From NCBI GenBank assembly GCA_964468725.1, contig CAYXVU010000032.1, forward strand, positions 1 to 37,822: a DNA stretch of 37,822 bases. Direction: 5' to 3'. Position 1 is the stretch's first letter. Each line of letters opens with the position of its first letter. The notes beneath the pieces are model-generated. The model made no database searches and was not told the origin of the DNA. It saw nothing but the letters and a program-made list of their open reading frames with translations. The translations under genes and the position numbers were made by a program. Below are positions 25,427 to 32,359 of the stretch, in pieces. This DNA comes from CAYXVU01 sp964468725. Its GTDB lineage: Bacteria > Acidobacteriota > Blastocatellia > UBA7656.

Positions 25427-25881
25427 TGTTTCCTCCGCCTAGTAAATCTATAAACGACAACCACGGGCTGGCGTTTTCGGCCTCGCACTGTCGCTGATAG
25501 CTAGCGACGCTACGACAGCGTGAAACAGAAAACAATATGTGCCTTCTGATTTCTTCGTGAATTGGCAATGAGGAGATAAATCGTGATCGTTCAGTCGATT
25601 GCGTAAAATCATAGGAAGACGTAGCGAGCCAGCAAATACCTGATTCCCTCTTATGATGACCTTGTGTGTTGGTTCACCCCAAGGACAATCTCTACGATCA
25701 GGACTTGATGGCCAGCGCCGCTTTGCCGGAAGATGCCGAACGGTTGACGACCATGCGAGGTTCGAGATTTGTGCCCGCAGAGCGTCAAGAGAGTAGCCCG
25801 CTATGCGCCCGTCCGATGTGGGGAGTATGCGTCGGCTCGAAATATCTGAAATCGCAGATCGGTAGAGAGTCAATCTGTCCC
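25427..25881. other. Divergent intergenic region with mutually exclusive hairpins
   Basis: This separates the divergent hydrolase (-) and glycosyltransferase (+). Two perfect 6-bp stems share bases: GTCGCT/AGCGAC (25490-25495 with 25503-25508) and CTGTCG/CGACAG (25488-25493 with 25513-25518). They lie 62-92 bases before the hydrolase start. The + frame of the glycosyltransferase is open from 25666, but that part reads unlike protein. No clear sigma-70 or sigma-54 promoter was found. Confidence 0.4.
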
Positions 25882-27075
25882 ATGCTTGAAAAGAGATCCA
25901 TTATCTGTTTTGCCGGTGAAGATTGGTGGTATCACCATCCCCATTCAAAGAACCATCTGATGCGCCGCTTTGCACGCGCCGGAAATCGAGTGATCTTCGT
26001 CAACTCGATTTCGATGGGCTTGCCTTCGGTCAAAAGCCGCGATTTTTTCGGCAAGATCAAACGCAAGCTCAAAAGCTACGCGAAATTTGCGCGCCGCACC
26101 GAAGAAGGTATCCTCGTCGTCTCGCCGATTACCTTGCCGTTTTATAGCAGCCGGTTGGCTCGCCTCGTCAATCGCTTCTTATTAGCAACGCAGATCAAAC
26201 TCTTGATGATCGCCAACGACACCCGCAATCCCATCCTCTGGGTCGCCATCCCGACGGCACGCGATATGGTCGGACGATTGGGTGAAAGCCTCTTCATCTA
26301 TCACGTCTCCGATAAATATGAAGCCAATCGCATGGATCATGCGATCAGTAACCAGGCGATTGCCGAGATGCACAAAGACCTGCTCGCCCGCGCCGACCTC
26401 ATCTATTATTCGGGGCGCAAATTGATCGAAGATGAATTGGCAGACCATCCGGAGATCAAAGAGAAGGCCAAACTCTTAGAGCAGGCCGTTGATTTCGGGC
26501 ACTTCGCATCGGCGACGGCGCAATCGTGGAACTCACCAGACGATATGGCCGCCATCGCGCAACCGCGGTTGGGATACTTCGGCGCGATTGATTCGTGGTT
26601 GCTCGATCAGGAGTTGATTCGCTACGTCAGCGCCCAACGTCCCCATTGGCAATGGGTGCTGCTCGGATTGAAGGCTGTGCGTCTTGATATTGAAGACCTG
26701 CCCAACGTTCATCACCTCGGCTCGAAACCCTATACCGATATGCCACGTTATGCAGCCGGATTTGATGTCTGCGTACTGCCGTGGGTGACCAACAATGAAT
26801 TCGTTACTTATGGCAGCGCCATCAAAGTGCGCGAATACTTAGCGACCGGCAAACCCGTCGTCATCACACCGCTTTACGAATATGAACCCCTCGATGGTAT
26901 ACTGCGCATTTCTCGCGGCTACGACGATTTCATCGGCAAAGTCGAAAGCGCGCTGCACGGCGATTCAGAAGTCGATCAACGCGCCCGGCAAGAGGCGGTA
27001 AAAGAGTCCACCTGGGATGTGCGCGCCGAAGAAGTCAGCCGCGATATAGAAGACTGGATCGCAAAAAAAGCATAA
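25882..27075 (+). CDS. GT-B glycosyltransferase
   Basis: Starting at the ATG at 25882 gives 397 residues; the frame is open from 25666 but the extra 72 codons look non-coding. The N-terminal domain begins IICFAGEDWWYHHPHSKNH, then a strand-helix unit (RVIFVNSISMG), as in family 4/1-type glycosyltransferases. The C-terminal domain has RLGYFGAIDSWLD-like start, a strand WVLLGL, and the donor-site region FVTYGSAIKVREYLATGKPVV (about 308-327). There is no signal peptide, so it acts on the cytoplasmic face of the membrane. The sugar and acceptor are unknown. It is separated by 117 bases from the downstream membrane protein and may share its transcript. Together with the genes at 4773-7754 it suggests surface-glycan synthesis. 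Confidence 0.8.
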   Translation: MLEKRSIICFAGEDWWYHHPHSKNHLMRRFARAGNRVIFVNSISMGLPSVKSRDFFGKIKRKLKSYAKFARRTEEGILVVSPITLPFYSSRLARLVNRFLLATQIKLLMIANDTRNPILWVAIPTARDMVGRLGESLFIYHVSDKYEANRMDHAISNQAIAEMHKDLLARADLIYYSGRKLIEDELADHPEIKEKAKLLEQAVDFGHFASATAQSWNSPDDMAAIAQPRLGYFGAIDSWLLDQELIRYVSAQRPHWQWVLLGLKAVRLDIEDLPNVHHLGSKPYTDMPRYAAGFDVCVLPWVTNNEFVTYGSAIKVREYLATGKPVVITPLYEYEPLDGILRISRGYDDFIGKVESALHGDSEVDQRARQEAVKESTWDVRAEEVSRDIEDWIAKKA

Positions 27076-27192
27076 GCGAATTTCTCAGCCAATCACGCCA
27101 CGCAGATGCAAGGCAGGCTCGCAGACGTTTTGCACAGGCAACGTTGCCGCGCCATTGTGTCTTGATGGCGGATCTATCGGGGGCAGGTCTGA

Positions 27193-29568
27193 ATGAATCG
27201 AACGAAAATTTATGTCGGCATTTTTCTGATTACGATGGCGGTCTTATTGCTGGAGTTGGGGCTAACCCGTCTCTTCTCTGCGACGATGTATTATCACTTC
27301 GCCTTCTTAGCGATTTCACTGGCCTTGTTCGGATCGGGCGCAAGCGGCGTCTTCATCTACATCGTACAACGCAAGCTGGCCGAATCGCGCACCGGCTTAT
27401 GGCTGAGCGTCGCTTCGATTCTCTTCGCGTTCAGCACCCTCTTTGCCCTCTATATCACCTTGAGCAATCCGCTGACCTATGATCCGGGGCCGGACAATTA
27501 CTATCGCTTGACGCGCATCTACGGTGCGACGGCGCTCCCTTTCTTCTTCGCGGGATGCGCGATTACGCTGGCCATCACGCGACTGGCTGAACACATCAGC
27601 CGACTCTATCTGTTCGATCTGGCAGGCGCGGCGCTCGGTTGTTTGCTGCTCATCCCGGTGATGAACGCCATCGGCGCGATCAACATCGTGTTGCTGGTCG
27701 CAGCCATTGCCGGAGCCGCTGCCGTCTTATTCAGCACAGCCGCGTCCGGTCGTCTCGCGCCCGCCATCACCGCGTTGATTACTATCGGGTTGATCGGCTT
27801 GGTCGCCTACAACACGGCAACCAATCGCATTGATATTCGCAAAAGTAAAGGCTTCGAGGAGAATCGCGTCCTCTTCTCAAAATGGAACTCCTTTTCGCGG
27901 ATCACCGTCGAAGGCGATTTGCGCAGCCACGTCGAAATCAAAATTGATGCAGATGCCGCCACCGGCATCGTCTTTGCCGCCAACGACCGCGCCTTTCACA
28001 ATCGGCAGAAAGAGTACATCGCATCGCTGGCTTACAACTTGAAAGAGAAGCCCAACGTTTTAATCATCGGGCCGGGCGGCGGTTATGATGTGATGACGGC
28101 GTTGGTGTACGAAGCCAATTCGATCACCGCTGTCGAAGTCAATCCCATCATCGCCCGCGATGTCATGTCCTCCGAACCCTTCAAACGCTACTCCGGCAAC
28201 ATCTATGAACAACCGGAGGTGCGACTGGTTGTAGACGAAGGCCGCAGCTTCATCCGCAACTCATCCGACCGCTATGACATCTTGCAAGCGACAATGGTGG
28301 ATACATGGGCGGCGACATCGGCGGGCGCGTTCGCGCTGACAGAGAACAATCTCTACACCGTCGAAGCCTTCAAAGACTACGTGACCCACTTGACCGATGA
28401 CGGGCTGTTGACAATGACGCGATGGTATTTCGAGCCGCCCGATCAGTTGTTGCGATTGTTGTCACTCACCCGCGCGATGATGAGCGAACTCGGCATCAAC
28501 AACCCGGATCGCCACGTCATTCTGGTGCGCGACGGGCGCGAGGGGTATGATCGTTCGCCTGCTACCTACATCTTCAAACGCAGCGAATTCACCGATGAAG
28601 AGGTGCGCGAAATCGAAGAGATTGTCCGCACCCAGCGGTTCGAAATCCTCTATTCGCCGCTGACCCGCCCCAACAATGTCTTTACCCGGATGATAACGGC
28701 TGAAGACCCCGCGATGGTCTGGAAGGCTTTCGAAACCAACGTTGAGCCGACGTGGGATAACAATCCTTTCTTCTTCAACTCGCTGCGCTTCTCGAATCTG
28801 CAACGCGTCTTCGATGGCGTTGGCGAGTGGCAGAAGACCAATCTCGGCACCTTTATTCTCTTTGCATTGTTGGGCATCACGACGACGGTCGTGATTGTCT
28901 TCATCCTTGGGCCGCTCATTCTCATTCGGCGGCGCGACTTGGCGACAGGAGGCAAAAACAAGCTGTCCTATTTGATGTACTTCGGCTGTCTCGGCGCGGG
29001 CTTCATCATCGTCGAGATTGCCATGATTCAAAAATTCATTCTCTTCTTAGGTCATCCGGTCTATGCGCTCGCGGTGATTCTCTTCTCGCTGCTCACCTTC
29101 AGCGCGCTGGGCAGTTTTCTGACAGGCCGTTTCGATCAAACGCGACTTGAACCGATCTTGAAAAAGATCATTCTCGGATTGGTCGTCTTGGTCTTCGTCT
29201 ACATTTTCGTGTTGCCGCCGATCTTTTACGGATTGGTGCATCTGCCGCTGGCGGCGCGCATTGTGATTGCCGTCGTCTTGATGGCTCCGCTGGCCATTGT
29301 CATGGGCATGCCGATGCCGACCGGCATTAAAATTTTGTCGCAGCAGGCGCCGGAGTTGATTCCCTGGGCATGGGGCGTAAATGGCGCAACCTCGGTGATG
29401 GGTTCGGTCGCGGCGTTGGTGATTGCGATCTTGACGGGCTTCAATCAGGCGCTCATTATCGGCGCGGCGATCTATCTACTAGGCATCTTTTTCATCACGC
29501 GCCCGCACCCATCACAAGAGCAAGCGCCGCTTTCCGCATCCGTCGAAACCTCTGCGAAAGCGGTGTGA
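27193..29568 (+). CDS. Membrane protein with central spermidine-synthase-like domain
   Basis: A 791-residue protein. About six membrane helices fill residues 8-208, a soluble domain spans about 215-540, and six or seven helices fill 552-770. The soluble domain has a Rossmann methyltransferase-like core: VLIIGPGGGYDV (289-300), acidic ITAVEVNP (311-318), and a VVDEGRSF strand (346-353). This matches spermidine-synthase-like proteins with flanking membrane helices. The aminopropyltransferase motif with two Asp (DxxDP) is replaced by QATMVDTW (365-372), so spermidine synthesis is unlikely. A SAM-type cofactor site seems retained. The product is probably a membrane-associated transferase or sensor of unknown substrate. 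A hairpin terminator follows the stop. Confidence 0.8.
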   Translation: MNRTKIYVGIFLITMAVLLLELGLTRLFSATMYYHFAFLAISLALFGSGASGVFIYIVQRKLAESRTGLWLSVASILFAFSTLFALYITLSNPLTYDPGPDNYYRLTRIYGATALPFFFAGCAITLAITRLAEHISRLYLFDLAGAALGCLLLIPVMNAIGAINIVLLVAAIAGAAAVLFSTAASGRLAPAITALITIGLIGLVAYNTATNRIDIRKSKGFEENRVLFSKWNSFSRITVEGDLRSHVEIKIDADAATGIVFAANDRAFHNRQKEYIASLAYNLKEKPNVLIIGPGGGYDVMTALVYEANSITAVEVNPIIARDVMSSEPFKRYSGNIYEQPEVRLVVDEGRSFIRNSSDRYDILQATMVDTWAATSAGAFALTENNLYTVEAFKDYVTHLTDDGLLTMTRWYFEPPDQLLRLLSLTRAMMSELGINNPDRHVILVRDGREGYDRSPATYIFKRSEFTDEEVREIEEIVRTQRFEILYSPLTRPNNVFTRMITAEDPAMVWKAFETNVEPTWDNNPFFFNSLRFSNLQRVFDGVGEWQKTNLGTFILFALLGITTTVVIVFILGPLILIRRRDLATGGKNKLSYLMYFGCLGAGFIIVEIAMIQKFILFLGHPVYALAVILFSLLTFSALGSFLTGRFDQTRLEPILKKIILGLVVLVFVYIFVLPPIFYGLVHLPLAARIVIAVVLMAPLAIVMGMPMPTGIKILSQQAPELIPWAWGVNGATSVMGSVAALVIAILTGFNQALIIGAAIYLLGIFFITRPHPSQEQAPLSASVETSAKAV

Positions 29569-29590
29569 GGCAGCGCGATGCGCTTTTGCC
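29569..29590 (+). terminator. Hairpin between convergent genes
   Basis: AGCGC-GAT-GCGCT (29572-29584) followed by TTTG, nested in GGCA/TGCC, begins directly after the TGA at 29566-29568 of the membrane protein and lies in the 27-base gap to the convergent nuclease-like gene. Short stem, moderate support as an intrinsic terminator. Confidence 0.4.
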
Positions 29591-29595
29591 AACGG

Positions 29596-31119
29596 TTATG
29601 GACACGATAGTCGCTCAGTGAGCAATACCTTCACGCCTGCGCGCCAGTCGTCATTGATGCCGATGCGATAGAACGGTACGCGAGGGCTGATGCAACCGGC
29701 TATCAACTTCGTCGCTGCATGAAAGCGGAAGAGCGGCGCGACCAAACATAATAGGGGCGTTTCATCCGTCAGCTTCACATTCGGGAAGTATCCGCGTCGT
29801 TGAAAATCGCCGCGCTTGCGATGCCACTCGACGCGCAGCCAATAATCCAATCCCTGAAAAGCGAATTCGACATCTTCCGCAACCTTCAACTCGATCACCG
29901 CAAGCCGCCCGTCGCGCGTTACCGTCAACAAGTCAATAAAGCCGCGTTGCTCGCCACGATATGCGGGCACTTGCGAATAGGCATAGCGTGCATCGAAGGT
30001 CGGATCGAGCAAGTTGACTTGCCGACGAATGACCGACTCCAACCAGCGTTCCGCTTGCGCGCGATACATCATACCGTTGGGGGCGGGTGACGGCGTTGTG
30101 CGCTCGCTGATGATCTGCGCGACAAGCTGCCCAAGCTGCGGGCGCGTCTCCTCCGTCAATCGAATGCGCCCTTGTCCGATACCGAAATCTACGCGTCGCT
30201 GTTTAACGGACAGATGCGCAAATTCCAAGCCGCGTATCGAAAACCGAATGGCGCTGCCTTGGTGTTGCGCTTCGATAGCTTGCGGCGCAAGCGCGCAGAT
30301 AGCCTCCATCGCTTCCGCCAACTCGCTATCCGGCTCAAGTTCGCGCGCCCACACAGCACGCCTAGCAGAGCGGCGCAAGCTATCCATCAGATCGCCTTGA
30401 TCGAAAGGCGTGAGCGGCGCGAGCAAGGCATTTGCTTCGTCAACTTCATAAAGCGAGGCGTCAATCCGGTCGGTATTCAGGGCTGTCAAACGAGCGGCCA
30501 GCGTCGTGCTTTTCCCTCTCGGCGCAAAGATCAACAAGCGCCGTCCGGCAGATTGCTGGCGTTGCAGATGATCATGCCAGATCAATCCGGCGCTGATCGC
30601 CCCATCAATCTCGCTTTGCGGCTCGCGGGCGCTGACGCCGATGCCTGCGAGAATGCGGTTTCGCTCTTTGAGTAGCAAGCGCGTGTAGACGCCGGAGAAG
30701 TGATGCGAGTCGTCGCGCGCGGTGACGGCCTGTAGAACTTCGAGGCCGCTGACGTGCGCTTTGATGAGAGCGGCGAGCCGTTCGCAAAACTCATGGCGCG
30801 ATTCGGTTTCGGCAACGCTGGCGCTGCGTCGAAGCTCTACGAGACAACGGACGCGCCCCATCTGCTTGACGCATTCGAGAGCAAAATTTTCCGTACTTGC
30901 CGCATACGCAATGACGCGCCACGAACGCGCCCATCCTTCGCCCCAACATGAAAAGATCAGCTTGCCATAGGAGACTTCCGCAAGCGCAGAGGCAGGCGTA
31001 ATTATCCTGAACGACCGCTGATTTTCATAAAGCGCGAATTCGCCGCGCGTCAAAAAGAGTTCAAGATCATAATGAGCGCGGCTGACATCCGCCGCGACAT
31101 TGAGAAAGCGCGTCTTCAC
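29596..31119 (-). CDS. PD-(D/E)xK nuclease-like protein
   Basis: A 507-residue protein starting at GTG 31119. No family name is recognised. The C-terminal region carries the PD-(D/E)xK layout: an AERWLESVIRRQ helix with Glu357 and Glu361, GFIDLLTV with Asp396, then LAVIELKV with Glu410 and Lys412, and a downstream Gln422 in FQGLDYWL. That is the order found in restriction-like and NucS-like nucleases. Residues 1-340 have no motif I know. The GTG has no visible ribosome site, and a 30-codon ORF with AGAGG ends 9 bases upstream, so re-initiation from that ORF is likely. It follows rlmN and valS on the same strand. DNA or RNA cleavage is inferred from the motif; substrate and role are unknown. 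Confidence 0.65.
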   Translation of the reverse strand: MKTRFLNVAADVSRAHYDLELFLTRGEFALYENQRSFRIITPASALAEVSYGKLIFSCWGEGWARSWRVIAYAASTENFALECVKQMGRVRCLVELRRSASVAETESRHEFCERLAALIKAHVSGLEVLQAVTARDDSHHFSGVYTRLLLKERNRILAGIGVSAREPQSEIDGAISAGLIWHDHLQRQQSAGRRLLIFAPRGKSTTLAARLTALNTDRIDASLYEVDEANALLAPLTPFDQGDLMDSLRRSARRAVWARELEPDSELAEAMEAICALAPQAIEAQHQGSAIRFSIRGLEFAHLSVKQRRVDFGIGQGRIRLTEETRPQLGQLVAQIISERTTPSPAPNGMMYRAQAERWLESVIRRQVNLLDPTFDARYAYSQVPAYRGEQRGFIDLLTVTRDGRLAVIELKVAEDVEFAFQGLDYWLRVEWHRKRGDFQRRGYFPNVKLTDETPLLCLVAPLFRFHAATKLIAGCISPRVPFYRIGINDDWRAGVKVLLTERLSCP

Positions 31120-31128
31120 GGGCGCGTT

Positions 31129-31221
31129 TTACCAGTCACGCGGCAGGCGGTCAAGACGGCTGTCTACATTCGTAGCCAGGGGCGAAGAAGGCGAACTGGC
31201 AGCAACGCTTTCCTGACTCAT
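31129..31221 (-). CDS. 30-codon mini-ORF upstream of the nuclease-like gene
   Basis: A 30-codon ORF starting ATG at 31221, with AGAGG about 8 bases upstream, in the same frame as the nuclease-like gene and stopping (TAA) 9 bases before its GTG. Its product is Ser-rich with a DRLPRDW ending. Its ATG overlaps the stop of a still shorter ORF (ATGA). It could be a real peptide, a coupling leader, or the start of the nuclease frame interrupted by one stop. Confidence 0.35.
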   Translation of the reverse strand: MSQESVAASSPSSPLATNVDSRLDRLPRDW

Positions 31222-31268
31222 CGTTCATCCTCTTCGCTCGTCGTTTGGCGCGGCTCGTTACTCATCAT
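31218..31268 (-). CDS. 16-codon mini-ORF overlapping the rlmN stop
   Basis: ATG at 31268 overlaps the rlmN TGA (ATGA) and the ORF ends with TGA at 31218-31220, itself overlapping the next ATG at 31221. Very short and Glu/Arg/Thr-rich; the two overlapping junctions are the main reason to list it. Confidence 0.2.
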   Translation of the reverse strand: MMSNEPRQTTSEEDER

Positions 31269-32350
31269 CTTTCATGGCGGGCGGCGAGTTGGCCGCAGGC
31301 TGCGGAGATGTCTTGTCCGCGCGGGCGACGAATGAAGGCGGGCAATCCGGCACGGGTCAGGGTATTTTGAAACGCGAGAATCCGGCTCATCGGCGATGAC
31401 TGATAGGGCAATTCCGGCGCAGGGTTGTGCGGAATCAAGTTCACTTTTGCGTTGATACCCTCAAGCAACCGCACCAATTGACGAGCCTCTTGGTCACGAT
31501 CATTGATGCCATCAAGCATGACGTATTCGAAGGTCAGGCGTTCATGTTCACGCAGGGGATAAGCGCGACAAGCGGCAAGGAGTTCATCCAACGGATATTT
31601 GCGATTGATAGGAAAGAGGCGGTTGCGAACTTCGTCACTGGCAGCCGTAAGCGAAATCGCCAGACGCGGGCGCAGAGTCTCGTTGGCATAGTCGTAGATG
31701 CGCGGCACGATTCCAGCGGTCGAAATCGTTACCCGACGCGGCACGATGTGCAAACCCTTTTCGTCTGCAAAAAGACGCACGGCTTGCATCACGTTGTCAT
31801 AGTTCAAAAACGGCTCGCCCATTCCCATCATCACCAAATTCGTGCCGTGTGGCATCGTCGCGCCCGTGCCGTAAACATGGTTGAGCACGATCACGACTTG
31901 CGAAACAATTTCGCCAACATTCAAGTTGCGTTTCAGACCGAGAACGCCCGTCATACAGAAGTCGCAGGCCAACGGACAACCGACTTGGCTGGAGATACAG
32001 ATCGTGTCGCGGCGCTCTTCGGGCATAAAGACGGCCTCGACTTCGCTCGCGTCGCTCTGCTTGAGCAAAAAACGTTGCGTGCCATCGGCAGAGTGAAAGA
32101 CTTGTGCAACCCGCGTGTGGGTCACCACAGCACGCGCAGCAAGGGTTTGCCGAAATGCTTTCGGCAAGTCGGTCATTGCCTCAAAATCCGTCTGCCGACG
32201 TTGATAGATCGCCTGATAGAGTTGCCCGGCGCGATACGGTTTTTCGCCGAGCGCGGTGACAAACTCGCGCAACTCGTCGCGCGTCTGTCCGAGCAGGGCG
32301 AGCGGCTCGGTCTTGAGCGCTCCTCTCAAGATTGAGATTTGACTGTCCAC
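31265..32350 (-). CDS. rlmN: 23S rRNA (adenine2503-C2)-methyltransferase RlmN
   Basis: A 361-residue radical SAM enzyme of normal length that methylates C2 of A2503 in 23S rRNA (and A37 of some tRNAs). The radical SAM cluster motif is CPLACDFC, with Cys125, Cys129 and Cys132 in the CX3CX2C spacing. Cys118 (TICISSQ) and the C-terminal Cys352 (DISAACGQL) match the two catalytic cysteines of the E. coli enzyme. MMGMGEPFLNYDNV and STAGIVPRI are also family motifs. It starts at GTG 32350, nine bases after valS ends, and is followed by two overlapping mini-ORFs and the nuclease-like gene, so valS-rlmN is probably an operon. Confidence 0.95.
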   Translation of the reverse strand: MDSQISILRGALKTEPLALLGQTRDELREFVTALGEKPYRAGQLYQAIYQRRQTDFEAMTDLPKAFRQTLAARAVVTHTRVAQVFHSADGTQRFLLKQSDASEVEAVFMPEERRDTICISSQVGCPLACDFCMTGVLGLKRNLNVGEIVSQVVIVLNHVYGTGATMPHGTNLVMMGMGEPFLNYDNVMQAVRLFADEKGLHIVPRRVTISTAGIVPRIYDYANETLRPRLAISLTAASDEVRNRLFPINRKYPLDELLAACRAYPLREHERLTFEYVMLDGINDRDQEARQLVRLLEGINAKVNLIPHNPAPELPYQSSPMSRILAFQNTLTRAGLPAFIRRPRGQDISAACGQLAARHER

Positions 32351-32359
32351 AACAATCCG

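Noticed and set aside
25742..25770. Possible promoter TTGACG before the second glycosyltransferase
   Set aside because: No acceptable -10 box at 15-19 bases; spacing and hexamer are poor.
25448..25873. 141-codon - strand open frame in the divergent region
   Set aside because: Crosses the hairpins and reads as low-quality sequence with no motif or ribosome site.
28637..28660. tRNA-like GGTTCGAAATC
   Set aside because: Falls inside the membrane protein reading frame and lacks the rest of a cloverleaf.
30516..30530. P-loop-like string (FAPRGKST) in the nuclease-like protein
   Set aside because: The first glycine of Gx4GK[ST] is absent, so no ATP-binding call was made.
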